Position numbers and translations under genes: made by a program
Notes under the pieces: generated by a model
The model's database searches: none
What the model saw: only the letters and a program-made list of their open reading frames with translations
What the model was told of the DNA's origin: nothing
In this document: positions 21,001-28,759 of the stretch, piece after piece
Layout of the letters: the number at the start of each line of letters is the position of its first letter
Numbering within the stretch: the first letter of the stretch is position 1
Source of the DNA: Micromussa lordhowensis
Lineage: Eukaryota; Cnidaria; Anthozoa; Scleractinia; Lobophylliidae
Length of the DNA: 64,000 nucleotides
Direction of reading: 5' to 3'
Assembly (NCBI GenBank): GCA_964020085.1
Contig: OZ026608.1
Coordinates: forward strand, 6,821,179-6,885,178

Positions 21001-22662
21001 CGTGGTCTTTAATTTGGAGACACCGTTTAATTGTGTTCTATTTAACAACTTGCAAGTTGGAAAATAATCGATGTTTGTTATTTGAGACAAGTTGCTAAAA
21101 CTTGCTGCAAAGTTGGTAGGTCTGGCTGCACTTTTGATGAAAACAAATCAAGATTATTCTTTAAACTAAAATGGAATACGCAGTCAAGTGTTGCAAATCT
21201 GTGCGAAATTTGCATAGCGATACGATGTCTGTTTGGGAAAATAAATTCCGAATGAACAATTTAAAGGGAATCAAACATATGAACTGTTTAGATAAATGCA
21301 CCGTGAAATGTTAATTAGGAACAGGAGCAGGATAGTCATTACAGTCGCAGAAACCCTTTTAAATAAATATGCTTGCTTACGAACATTTACATGTAAAATG
21401 GTCGCTATTAATTTATATAATGTCACAATGGTTCATTATCTATAGTTTAGTCGAAAACGGATCAAAACTAACTTTGTGATAATTTCAAATAAACAACAAA
21501 ACTTTTTAGTTTCAAAGACATGTTTCGACAGATTCTCCTTTCATCTTCAGTTGATTGATATACAAAGCGTTGGAAGTAGAATTTAAAATAAGCAGTGAAA
21601 ATGCTAATGTGACAACAAAAGGACGTAAAGCGTGAAAGTGTGAGAGTCATAAGGATGGTTTTAGATTTACATGGGCTATTCAAAGAGGGTTCTCTTTTAA
21701 TAGCCTCTTTCATCTTAAGTTGGAAACTACTGGAGGCGTGATCCAAAACATTAAAACAATCTGCTGAACACAAGGTGCGACAATGTTGAGAATTCTGCAG
21801 ATGTTTGAAAATGTGAGAGACCTTATCACGGGATAAAGGCTCTCTCACATGCGTGGAAAAATGCCGGGATGTTTCGCCTGTTACGTTACGCATCCAGTAG
21901 TTTCCAACTTAAGATAAAAGAGGCTATTCATATTCAAAGAGAACAACCCTCTTTTAATCATCAGTTACTCCATGTAAATCTAAAACTATCCTTATGATTC
22001 TCACACTTTCACGCTTTACGACGTCTTTTTGTTGTCACATTAGCATTTTTCTGCTTATTATAAATTCTACTTCCAATGCATTGTATATCAAATCAGCTGA
22101 AGATGATGGGGGAATCTGTCGAAACATGTCTTTTAAACTCAATTTGTCATTTACTTGAAATTATTGATTGCCTGCTACTATCAAGACCCTTTGGAAACTT
22201 TGTGATACTATAAAGTCTCATGAGAGCCTGTTGATCAGTTGTTACATAAAAACATTTTTGGAACAGATCTCGTAACGGAGCGATGAAGCACCTGAAACAA
22301 TTGTGAACTGAACTCACGAGAACAGGAAGTAAGTCCTATTTACGAGAGTTATATTTCATTGAACCAAACGAAACTATCGGTAGTTTCAAGGGAGTTACCT
22401 TTCACAATGGTTAGAAATACTGCAATGTAGAGAAAACTGCAAAGTGATGTGCATTTCGATACAATATCCTATTTGATTTGCCAGTATCTCTCTTCAAGTT
22501 ACCAAAAAATCACTCTAAACTGAACCAATCGAAACAAGCTCTGCAGCCGAGCCTTTACCTTATGGAAACATTGCGAATGATAGTACGCTCACCTGAGGCA
22601 AAATGAAGAAGTAAAGCAAGGAAAGCCACCCGGAAATACAGCTTGGGATTAAGTTCCGACAT
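43..22662 (-). CDS. Secreted F5/8C-FTP-FTP-F5/8C lectin-like protein, 3' partial
   Basis: I assembled eight exons by splice signals and phase: 22662-22593, 19226-18928, 17469-17322, 10373-10107, 9297-9100, 1445-1206, 823-638, 347-43. The order gives a signal peptide (residues 1-23), a complete F5/8 type C (discoidin) domain (about 24-172), two FTP (eel-fucolectin/tachylectin-4) domains (about 173-327 and 328-469) and the first half of a second F5/8C domain (470-571). The rest lies beyond the left edge. Introns between domains are phase 1, and the intron splitting each F5/8C domain is phase 0, so all joins keep frame. Both domain families bind glycans or lipids outside cells; ligand and role here are inference. 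The canonical fucose-binding motif is degenerate in both FTP domains. A hAT and a Ngaro-like element sit in introns. Additional exons in the 7.6 kb intron 1446-9099 cannot be excluded. Confidence 0.85.
638..823 (-). CDS. Exon 7: second half of FTP domain 2
   Basis: The exon is bounded by TTTTAG and G|GTACTT and is phase 1 on both sides. It encodes the C-terminal strands of an FTP domain, with a cysteine pair (KCGSTY and SFFCHP), the GRYVTI strand and the closing LCEVEVYS motif typical of fucolectin-like domains. Confidence 0.85.
1206..1445 (-). CDS. Exon 6: first half of FTP domain 2
   Basis: The acceptor is TTTTAAG and the donor G|GTAGGT, phase 1 on both sides. It encodes [34 protein letters not shown] and FEIRVG, the standard order of an FTP domain N-terminal half. 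The family sugar motif R-x-D-x4-R appears here as RDQVGER, one residue shorter between R and D. Confidence 0.87.
2215..2545 (+). mobile_element. LINE 3'-end remnant (non-LTR reverse transcriptase C-terminus)
   Basis: The plus strand reads, with stops, as the C-terminal tail seen in many non-LTR retrotransposons: [38 protein letters not shown], and near the end a piece resembling ALCATRHEED. In-frame stops show it is dead. It is flanked by AT-rich repeats of the form GCAAAATAAAATTC. Confidence 0.6.
2558..2700. repeat. Degenerate GCAAAATAAAATTC-type repeats
   Basis: Loose repeats of (c/a)agcaaaataaaattc occur here, with a similar piece at about 2130-2175 on the other side of the LINE remnant. 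They may be part of the LINE 3' tail or a degenerate satellite. Confidence 0.35.
3546..3732. mobile_element. MITE with ~47 bp terminal inverted repeats
   Basis: The left arm starts AGACCTGGGACTAGTCAG and the right arm ends CTGACTAGTTGCAGGTCT. The arms continue to match inward through CAAAACAAGAACA. It has no coding capacity. Confidence 0.7.
5124..5862 (+). pseudogene. hAT-type transposase, N-terminal part (broken)
   Basis: An ATG at 5124 opens [16 protein letters not shown] and reads through one in-frame stop (about 5211) into a zinc-finger-like segment with FCIVCHKYL and [11 protein letters not shown], resembling the TTF/BED-type finger of KIAA1586/ZNF862-like hAT proteins. A run of A at about 5620-5628 shifts the frame to a segment containing [11 protein letters not shown]. 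That is the start of the hAT catalytic region, with the D of ADGSTD as first acidic residue. The rest of the core is missing. A long antisense frame (5936-5112) is a shadow. Confidence 0.65.
6055..6366 (+). other. Unrecognised 103-codon open frame inside the hAT remnant
   Basis: The frame opens just after TTTAATTTGCAG and contains [16 protein letters not shown] do not recognise it. It lies between the two hAT halves and may be part of the element or a later insertion. Confidence 0.25.
6384..6430 (-). mobile_element. 3' fragment of the SINE family seen at 29638-29952
   Basis: The plus strand resembles 29650-29697: AAAGTCTACATTTGTGCCAA then CGGCCCATCAGGCCAG, with a few substitutions. Only the SINE tail region remains. 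Confidence 0.5.
7323..7404. repeat. (GAGT)n microsatellite
   Basis: About 20 uninterrupted GAGT units. Confidence 0.97.
7431..7460. repeat. Perfect 30 bp palindrome
   Basis: GCTCATGGATGTTAC is followed immediately by its exact reverse complement with no spacer. It lies 26 bp after the GAGT array. Confidence 0.95.
7818..8482 (+). pseudogene. hAT transposase C-terminal dimerisation region (broken)
   Basis: The first frame (to 8264) contains [20 protein letters not shown], the signature of the hAT C-terminal dimerisation domain. It then shifts frame near 8260 and continues to a stop at 8482 with a serine/glutamate-rich tail. It pairs with the N-terminal remnant at 5124-5862. The catalytic middle is absent or replaced by unrelated sequence, so the element is inactive. 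Confidence 0.75.
9100..9297 (-). CDS. Exon 5: second half of FTP domain 1
   Basis: The phase-1 acceptor is AATTAAG at 9298, which fits frame better than the nearby TGCAG; the donor is CGAG|GTAACT. It encodes [25 protein letters not shown] and [10 protein letters not shown], the closing half of an FTP domain. Confidence 0.82.
10061..10091. repeat. Short hairpin next to exon 4 donor
   Basis: TATAAAGTGTATTTT pairs with AAAATACACTTTATA across one or two central bases, about 15 bp from the donor of exon 10373-10107. Confidence 0.7.
10107..10373 (-). CDS. Exon 4: first half of FTP domain 1
   Basis: The acceptor is CACACAG and the donor G|GTGAGT, phase 1 on both sides. It encodes [35 protein letters not shown] and VSEIYIVN, a clear FTP start. 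The expected R-x-D-x4-R loop reads [13 protein letters not shown], so the canonical fucose-contacting arginines are missing. Confidence 0.87.
10811..11680 (+). pseudogene. Ngaro-like gag ORF, frameshifted
   Basis: An ATG at 10811 opens [20 protein letters not shown], a Ser/Ala/Thr-rich region. The frame breaks near 11160 and again near 11350. The last part contains [20 protein letters not shown] and ends [12 protein letters not shown], a conserved C-terminal block of Ngaro/DIRS gag-like proteins (recalled from family knowledge). Confidence 0.6.
11968..12830 (+). pseudogene. Ngaro-like reverse transcriptase, frameshifted
   Basis: The fingers region reads [20 protein letters not shown] before a frameshift near 12285. 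It continues with [19 protein letters not shown] (catalytic D of motif A), [12 protein letters not shown] (motif B) and HYLDDFI, the Y-x-DD active site. It frameshifts again near 12740 into the RNase H frame. Confidence 0.85.
12736..13509 (+). CDS. Ngaro-like RNase H region
   Basis: This open frame has connection-domain sequence ([16 protein letters not shown]) and RNase H motifs: [16 protein letters not shown] with the first catalytic D, AYKELFPI with the [11 protein letters not shown] with the second D, and [14 protein letters not shown] near the end. It is intact over 257 codons but is the tail of the broken pol gene and overlaps the recombinase frame. Confidence 0.85.
   Translation: MAQVARLPSDKLFALQALLQSWRNRRWCTRRELESLIGHLHHAAKVVWYGRTFLRRMINLLQCFRKWDHPIRLNSEFHLDLQWWLQFLSSWHGVYFWLFPGMSASPDLEVTSDASGSLGFGAYFNGEWFSGAWVSSQASHSIAYKELFPIAIAANVWRPHFTRRHVLFRTDNEAVVYILNSKTSRIPVLMRLLRNLLASAAGFNFSFASQHVPGVHNCIADALSRFHWQEFRRLAPQAQLLPVSIPPPLLEELIGSH
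13416..14471 (+). pseudogene. Tyrosine recombinase of the Ngaro-like element
   Basis: The N-terminal core-binding part reads [20 protein letters not shown] and runs to a stop/frameshift near 13800. The catalytic part (13863-14471) has [13 protein letters not shown] with the first [15 protein letters not shown] with the H-x-x-R pair, and [12 protein letters not shown] with the nucleophile tyrosine. The R-H-R-Y set is visible, but the ORF is broken. Confidence 0.85.
14484..14542. repeat. Short tandem repeat after the recombinase ORF
   Basis: Three near-copies of a ~20 bp unit (A-A-A/C-TCACGCGGATCGCAG) follow the recombinase stop, within the 3' region of the Ngaro-like element. Confidence 0.75.
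16561..16708. mobile_element. MITE with ~46 bp inverted repeats
   Basis: The left arm AATATATCAAACAC and the right arm GTGTTTGATATATCT match inward with a few mismatches through GTGTTTCAT and CCAAACAC. It is non-coding and lies in lectin intron 3. Confidence 0.75.
17322..17469 (-). CDS. Exon 3: second half of F5/8C domain 1
   Basis: The acceptor is TTATTTCAG and the donor CCAG|GTGAAT. It starts in phase 0, matching the AAG| end of exon 2, and ends in phase 1. It encodes [26 protein letters not shown] and [10 protein letters not shown], the closing strands of a discoidin domain. Confidence 0.88.
17901..18290 (+). mobile_element. tRNA-derived SINE, copy 1
   Basis: The head resembles a tRNA with A box TTAGCTCAGTAGGTAGAG and B box GGGTTCAAACCCC. 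The body contains CAACACTCAGGGTCTT, CATCTGCAAATGGTTAGA and TAGTTCCCGGTGTGGTGGTC, and the tail is (TATG)n at 18263-18290. The same body occurs at 62638-62995. It lies in lectin intron 2. Confidence 0.85.
18928..19226 (-). CDS. Exon 2: first half of F5/8C domain 1
   Basis: The acceptor is ATTTTCAG and the donor AAG|GTAAAA. It encodes [46 protein letters not shown] and [17 protein letters not shown], the textbook order of a discoidin N-terminal half. It joins the signal-peptide exon in phase 1. Confidence 0.9.
19746..20541. mobile_element. Non-autonomous DNA transposon, Harbinger-like
   Basis: The termini GGGCCTGATTACATGGCGAA and its reverse complement enclose 796 bp. Both ends are built from repeats of the palindromic unit TTTCAGCCCGGGCTGAAA, at least ten in all. 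Flanking triplets CTA and TTA could be an imperfect 3 bp target duplication as in PIF/Harbinger. It carries a Myb/SANT-like ORF remnant on the minus strand. It lies in lectin intron 1. Confidence 0.7.
19980..20247 (-). pseudogene. Myb/SANT-like DNA-binding protein fragment in the Harbinger-like element
   Basis: The minus-strand ORF from ATG at 20247 begins [20 protein letters not shown] and continues as a helical Myb/SANT-like domain. After residue ~90 it runs into AT-rich sequence and the terminal repeats. Myb/SANT partners accompany Harbinger transposases. No transposase is present here. Confidence 0.5.
21479..22166. mobile_element. Penelope-like element 3' ends in inverted (head-to-head) arrangement
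   Basis: Two ~260 bp arms (about 21479-21737 and 21893-22166) are imperfect reverse complements around a ~155 bp centre. On the minus strand the centre and left arm read [36 protein letters not shown] and more. The right arm reads [20 protein letters not shown] on the plus strand. These match the C-terminal GIY-YIG-type region of Penelope-like retroelements. Each arm ends with a conserved block holding CTGAAGATGA and GTCGAAACATGTC. Confidence 0.6.
22593..22662 (-). CDS. Exon 1: signal peptide
   Basis: The ATG at 22662 gives [20 protein letters not shown] followed by FAS and a CAG|GTGAGC donor in phase 1. The hydrophobic stretch is a standard secretion signal, and the phase matches exon 2. 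Start choice: first ATG before the hydrophobic core, with the exon ending at a consensus donor. Confidence 0.8.
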
Positions 22663-23114
22663 CTTGAGACTCGGAACGCAATCAAGTGCGTGACTTTAAA
22701 AAATGTTTCGCTTGGCTAGCGTTTTGCATTGAAAATATGAATGCATGTAATTAGATTGAAATTAAAGTGGATGTTCTCTTTTTCGTGATATCGACCTGCT
22801 CAACTTATAGCGCAATGCGCTTCAACGGTCACACCTTTGGTAGTAATTTTGAATAGCCGGCAAAGGTGTCCGAAAATTATGAGTTCCATTTGAAATTACA
22901 AGCATGATTTCAGACCAAAATTGCGCGACACGAAGTTCAATTTCCACTTTATTACATCCATTTTTTTATCGCCTTCGTCAGTACTAATATTTATTGATCC
23001 AGTAACCACTATGTATGCAAAACAGAACCAGAAAAGCTTTTACATCTCACTTTGTATGCAAACAGAAAAAGATGCAATTTAGGACACAAAATAGTGTGAT
23101 TCGTAAATAAATCG

Positions 23115-23534
23115 CGTTATTATTTAACAAATTGTAACACTGTCCAAATATGGTCATGATGCTCTCGATATCTCCGGCGGTATACGTAGCTTCGTACGTG
23201 GGAAGAAAAAGTGAAGTGAGAAAATGTCGACAGAGAGATTGAAAAATGTTTGGCTGTTTTGTTATCAATTTGTTGAATAATAAAACAATTATCCTGCTCA
23301 ATCTCGCGGAATATCGTCTGATTTTAGCCGACTCGGCCTACGGCCTCGTCGGCTAAGTAACATATATTCCGCGCGATTTCGCAGGATAATTGTTAATTAT
23401 TATCCAACTCTGCTTCCTAGAGTACAAATATCGCGCGAAACGAGTACAAATAACAGATATTTGTACTCGTCTCATTCCTCCCGGCCGCGTGAAGTTCAAG
23501 ACCTTGGCAAGTCAGAATTTTGGGAAACGAAATC

Positions 23535-23566
<32 letters not shown>

Positions 23567-24150
23567 GTGTGTAGTATCGCTGTATATTTTTACTCGTTGT
23601 TTTGTATTTTGACTCGCCCTACGGGCTCGTCAAAATACTGCACAACTCGTAAAAATATATATATCTTATTAGACGTTTTGGTGTGTAGTATCGCTGTATA
23701 TTTTTACGAGTTGTGCGGTATTTTGACGAGCCCGTAGGGCGAGTCAAAATACAAACAATACAAACAACAATACAACCAAAATTCTGACTTGCCAAGGTCT
23801 TGAACTTCACGCGGCCGGGAGGAATGAGACGAGTACAAATATTTAACAATTATCCTGCGAAATCGCGCGGAATATCGTCTGATACTTAGCCGACGAGGCC
23901 GTAGGCCGAGTCGGCTAAAATCAGACGATATTCCGCGAGATTGAGCAGGATAATTGTTTTATTATTCAACAAATTGATAACAAAACAGCCTAAATCCTTG
24001 TAATCCTCTCTGCCGACATTTTCTTACTTCACTTTTTCTTCCCACGTACGAAGCTACGTATACCGCCGGATATCTGTTACCTACGGATGACAGATATCGA
24101 GAGCATCATGACCATATTTGGATAGTGTTACAATTTGTTGAATAATAACG
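23115..24150. repeat. ~1 kb nested palindrome built from MITEs
   Basis: The left half reappears inverted in the right half. Matching blocks include GGTCATGATGCTCTCGATAT, CACGTACGAAGCTACGTATA, CAATTATCCTGC, and a CCTTGGCAAGTCAGAATTTT block. The core contains a second inverted pair around GACTCGCCCTACGGGCTCGTC. The unit CTTATTAGACGTTTTGGTGT occurs at 23552, 23666 and 24198, and inverted at about 25345. No gene is visible. Confidence 0.75.
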
Positions 24151-25121
24151 TGTGATATTTGTACTCTACGAAGCAGAGTTGGATAATAAATATATCTTAT
24201 TAGACGTTTTGGTGTGTAGTATCGCTGTATATTTTTACTAGTTGTGCGGTATTTTCTTTTCCCAAAATTCTGACTTGCTAAGGTTTTTCAGCTTCACGCG
24301 GCCGGGAGGAATGAGGCGAGTACAAATATCGTGTGTTATTTTTTTCCAAGAGGGCACGGTAACGAATCCTGCAATCTGATTGGTTCTTAGCGCGGTCCGG
24401 AGTTTCCTATCTCTGACCACGGTCACGGTAACGGCGGGAAACAGCGCGGGTGAAATTGTCATGTTCAGCTAGGTTTCGTGAATGAACTAGCGGTAATCGT
24501 CGATCTTTTCCCTTTTTACACTTCCATGGACGATTAATCAACGGAAGTTTACCTCTGGCCACTTTTAAATAGCAAGGAAGGTCACTGTAAGTAGATTTAA
24601 TTGAGTATTTTGTAGCTCTGAGAGTTTGTGTGCTTGGTTGTAGCTCGGCGTTGTAATGGCGCGTAATTCTGTGTTTTTCACCGCACAATTTTAAGCTAAC
24701 AGAAGTCAAATGCAGTCGAGTTTAGCCTCTCTGATAGTTGCTGTATTTAAAAGAAATTCTGTAGAATATACTTCACGAATTTCCTCGCTTTCTGCTACTC
24801 GATTTACTGTAAAAAGGTCTGATTTCGGGTGATTCGCAACGACTGATAGAGATTGTGCTTGTAGTGCAACTTCAGTCAAACTGCGCGAAATTTCACCATC
24901 GGAAAAACACTTAACTGGTGAATTAGATGCAACTAACATAAAAGCAATTCAAAATAAATCTGTTAATACATCTTTCTTTGGGTAGTGTCTGAGTTTACTC
25001 GCTCGTTCGTTCGTTAGATTTTTTACGATGGTTTGTAGACGGCACGTACGTAAACCAATTCAATAACAAAGTTGTGTAAACCCACTTGTAAGCCAAATTA
25101 GCGCAGGAAAAAAATAAATAA
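24151..25121. other. Gene-free repeat-derived region
   Basis: It holds further pieces of the 23115-24150 repeat family (to about 24330) and AT-rich sequence with no supported exon. Short minus-strand frames here show no domain. Confidence 0.4.
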
Positions 25122-25269
25122 GTTATTTGCCGGCTTAGGGTCGGTCCGTATAGTGAAAAACTGTGACCTCGGGCTTGAAAATGCTGCCCTCGGCCTGCGG
25201 CCTCGGGCAGCATTTTCAAGACCTCGGTCACAGTTTTTCACTATACGGACCTCCCAGCCGGCAAATAAC
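25122..25269. mobile_element. Foldback MITE, near-perfect 148 bp hairpin
   Basis: GTTATTTGCCGGCT pairs with AGCCGGCAAATAAC, and the arms match almost to the centre at CTCGGCCTGCGGCCTCGG. It is followed by another copy of the neighbouring MITE end, inverted (25281-25375). Confidence 0.85.
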
Positions 25270-25568
25270 ATATATATATTTGTACTCGTTTCGCGCGATA
25301 TTTGTACTCTAGGAAGCAGAGTTGGATAATAAACAGCGATACTACACACCAAAACGTCTAATAAGATAAATTTAGCTTTCTTGTAATTTGATTTCTAGCC
25401 TTGAAAACTGAGTGGTTGCTTTTTTGTAGTGTTCCATTCTCATTGGCTGGGAAAAAGATGCGATTTAGAGCCCAAAAATAGTGCGATTCGAGAATAAATC
25501 GCACTGCTGAGAGCCAATCAGAATTCAAGGATCACCAGTGATTTCAAAATGGATGTAATCTATATAAT

Positions 25569-25718
25569 AACATTCTTCGGAAGAGTGAAACTGCAAATAA
25601 CTCTAAAACGAATAAAAATACCCTACGATGTTTGAACCCTTGGATTCTGGTTTATTAAACAGGTTAGCTACAATAATTGTAGGTATCTGAACCCAACCTT
25701 TAGTTGTTTTATATAAAA
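25569..25718. repeat. Dispersed ~150 bp repeat, copy 1
   Basis: It shares ACATTCTTCGGAAGAGTG, CTGCAAATAACTCTAAAACG, CCTACGATGTTTG and TAGGTATCT with 57731-57878 at about 90-95 percent by eye. Family not recognised. Confidence 0.8.
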
Positions 25719-26520
25719 TATCTTGTTTTCCATCGGTATCGCCTGATAGACGCAATCGTTTGCCATAGTTTAGAACTGTGTTAAAGAAAGCAGATTCACT
25801 GTCCGAGAAGCAAGTGCAGTATTTTCATTTCCCGATCGGCCCATGCCAATTTCACGGCACAGGGAGTGAGTCCTGAGAAACGAAGCATTTTATTTCGATT
25901 GTCTTATTATATCGACTAAACCAATTAGACTATCTAAAATGAAATAAAGATAAAGAAATTATAATATTTAGAGAGGAAGCCGCATCAGCCTTAGCTGGTT
26001 TCCATGCAGGTCCTGTATTCTGCTTAAATTGGAATTTAACACCCGTTCTCGTTTTCTACGAGCGCTAGTCAACCTGGTTGTGCCTCGATAACATTTATAT
26101 TTATATTTATTAGCTCATAAACAAGGAAAACCCGAGCTAGTTGACACATCAATCCGTTTAAAAACATGAAGTAGGCGCGGGCTGTCAGCTTTTCGGCGGG
26201 AAAAATTTGAAAGCCGCGATGAACGCCGGGAAACTTTCGTGAATACGATGGTTGCAACCGCAGTACTTTGGCCTCTTCTAATGCTTGACTCGAGAATTCT
26301 GGGTTTAATTTGCCGAGGAACAGCATATTTTTTCGGTGTTCCCTTTTTGGAAGTATTTAATACCCGACTTCCATGGCTTTCCCGCTAACCTGCATTTGAT
26401 GTCAGGACAGTACAGTTCTTTCTGCCTGTTGGATCCTGATTGGTCGATTCAAATTTCAGGTGCACCGTGAGATACCAGTGGGATATGATTGGGATACTTT
26501 ATATCTTAAAATAATATTGA

Positions 26521-26823
26521 GGTGGCGTGGCCGAGTGGTTTAGGGCGCTGGATTTGAAATCTGGAGGTCCCTGGTTCAAATCCTTCACCCTACCACTATC
26601 TGGATTTGTTCTCGGTAGTCCCGAGTTCAACTCCTCGACCGCGTTGTATAAATAGCCAACTGGTCAGCCTCCCACCAGTTGGGATTCTTAACAGTTTATG
26701 TTCTATTTGAAATATTTGGTTATTTATTTACAGTGTCCCCAATTAGCACAACAGTGCTAAATACATATGACACTTAAATAAAGTTATTATTTATTATAAA
26801 GTTATTATTATAATATTATTATG
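26521..26823 (+). mobile_element. tRNA-Ser-like SINE
   Basis: The head (about 26522-26597) has A box TGGCCGAGTGG, anticodon-loop sequence TTTGAAA (UGA) and B box GGTTCAAATCC, like tRNA-Ser without a long variable arm. The body contains CCAACTGGTCAGCCTCCCAC and CAATTAGCACAACAGTGCTA, and the tail is ATT-rich. The weak anticodon stem and attached body make a functional tRNA unlikely. Confidence 0.7.
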
Positions 26824-26824
26824 A

Positions 26825-27216
26825 CGTGAAGTCGAGACTTTTATGAGGTGATATCTGACGCCAACTAGCTAGATGCTATTAATCTGTCCCCTCAAGCTGC
26901 CGATGAACTCCCGTTGCATTCACGAGTTGCTCCACAGAAACCTTTCCAATTTGAGTTTACAATTGAATTTTTATCATTTGAAGTTTTTTCTCAGTCTTGT
27001 TTCTTCCCGACATAGTTTAGTTGCCTCGCACCTCGGGCGGCTTTCTAAGTAAATTTACCACGTACTCTTCAATCTGTCGTACGCGTGTCGTTACGTTGAC
27101 GGAAGTCACGGCACCGAAAACGAAGTCACGCCCGGTCAAGGCCTGGGTCAAAGAGAAAAAGCAACGGGAGGACGTCAAAAAAGTCAATATGAAATGCACT
27201 AATCTTGAGACTACAG
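26825..27216. repeat. Duplicated segment, copy A
   Basis: It matches 27929-28345 at several blocks: CATTCACGAGTTGCTCCACA, AACATAGTTTAGTTGCC-type, CACCGAAAACGAA(G/T)TCACGCC and GGTCAA(G/A)GCCTGGG. A 60-codon minus frame (27199-27017) exists only in this copy, so coding is doubtful. Confidence 0.75.
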
Positions 27217-27605
27217 ATGTTCACAGCAGACAAACGCAAAAATTATACGCTGCTTCCGACTTGCGTTGTAAGCAAAAACGAGCATGTCGGGTAGTCTTGG
27301 TTTCAGCGTGATGCCATTGCCGCCATATCCGATACATAAACAAACAGATTTCTAACTTGGTTCTTTCATTTGTGTTAACCGGAATGGCCACTTAGCCTGT
27401 CTCTGGGGATTGCTTACAAACCATCAATTTCGGCGTGAAGTGCGCGCGCTGTGGGTTTGACTGCTGCGGACGAGGTATTAATGAGGTACGTCATATAAAC
27501 AGTAACCTCTACTTCAGTTATTATCTCATCTAAGAAGCGAACAGTGCTTCGATAACGAAGCTCCGAGGAGACCGGTTGTATACTAGGAGAACAGGCAAGT
27601 ACAAA

Positions 27606-27790
27606 TAAATAAACAATAGCCTCCATTTGACGCGGAAATATTCTCGGATACTTGTCCGCGGACATCTGTTCCGAGAAGGGAACAGTTTTCCGAGAGAGTA
27701 GCTCGAGGAAAACTGTGAGCTTTGAGGAACAGATAATGTTCAAGGACAAATATCCAAGCATATTTTCGGTATTCTTAGGCATTTTTCGTT
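27606..27790. repeat. Dispersed repeat shared with 55715-55850
   Basis: Both copies contain AAACAATAGC(C/T)TCCATTTG, ATTCTCGGATA, TGTTCCGAGAAG and CCGAGAG, ending with GAGCTTTGAGGAA. The unit is partly palindromic. Family unknown. Confidence 0.7.
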
Positions 27791-27928
27791 GCACCTAAAC
27801 GTTTAATGTTTTCAGTGTTTTAAGGACCATTTAGTCCATTTTTGTAAGCTGTAGAACCAAAGCTGTCCCTGGCATTGTCACACATACACTTATCTTAACT
27901 GAATAACAAGATTGTGACTTGAGCTCAA

Positions 27929-28345
27929 CACTTTTATGAGGAGATGTCATTTTATGTTTTATGATGTCAACTTGCTAGAGGCTCTTAATCTGTCTGAAAA
28001 AATTTTTAGCGCGAACCTTCGAAGCCGCTGATGAACGAGTACCGCAGACTCCCGTTCCATTCACGAGTTGCTCCACAGAAACCTTTTTCCATTTGGGTTT
28101 AAAATGGAATTTTTATCATTGAATATGATTTGTTTTTTTTTTTCACCCATTTTCCTTTCCAACATAGTTTAGTTGCCTTGCATCTCGGGTTTCTAATTTA
28201 CCACGTAGTCCATCAATCCTTCGTGTCGTTCCCTTCACGGCAGTCGCTGCACCGAAAACGAATTCACGCCCGGTCAAAGCCTGGGGCAAAGAGATAAACG
28301 CAATGGGAGGAAGTCAAATGAATCAATACGCAGTACACTGATTAA
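27929..28345. repeat. Duplicated segment, copy B
   Basis: Second copy of 26825-27216, in the same orientation and about 1.1 kb away, with small indels and about 20 percent divergence by eye. Confidence 0.75.
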
Positions 28346-28347
28346 GA

Positions 28348-28399
28348 AATAGAAAACATGTGCCGTGTTTCTATCGAGTTATAGAAACACGAGTGAAAG

Positions 28400-28430
<31 letters not shown>

Positions 28431-28529
28431 GAGCCGCAGGCGAGCGTTTCCACAGCTTTTTCGAGTTCTCCCAAACTTTCACGAGTGTTTCTATAACTCG
28501 ATAGGAACACGGAGATTATGTTTTCTATT
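28348..28529. mobile_element. Foldback MITE (182 bp)
   Basis: AATAGAAAACAT pairs with ATGTTTTCTATT, and the arms continue through CGTGTTTCTATCGAGTTATA and AGTTTGGGAGAAC. The centre is GAGCCGCAGGCGAGC. Confidence 0.85.
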
Positions 28530-28759
28530 TATTTTAGAAAATACCGCGGCGAAGAAAAACAAAAACTACTTGTTTACTTCGATCATCAAAATGTAGATTC
28601 ACTTTGTTCTCGCCATCATCGCGTCAACAGCTCGTGCTACTCCTGTGTTTCTATGGATTTATAGAAAGACAGTTTTAAACCAATCAGCGTGCATAGCTTT
28701 GGGTTATTTTCTAATAAGAAATAACACACAAACTGCGGTGACAAACATGACGCATTTTG

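Noticed and set aside
23390..24462. Several short frames with shared text such as ICTRLIPPGRVKFKTLASQNF
   Set aside because: Repeated MITE sequence read in different frames and strands, not genes.
26522..26597. Functional tRNA-Ser(UGA) gene
   Set aside because: Weak anticodon stem, no long variable arm, attached SINE body and ATT tail.
27414..27794. 126-codon minus ORF
   Set aside because: Overlaps the dispersed repeat shared with 55715-55850; no domain seen.
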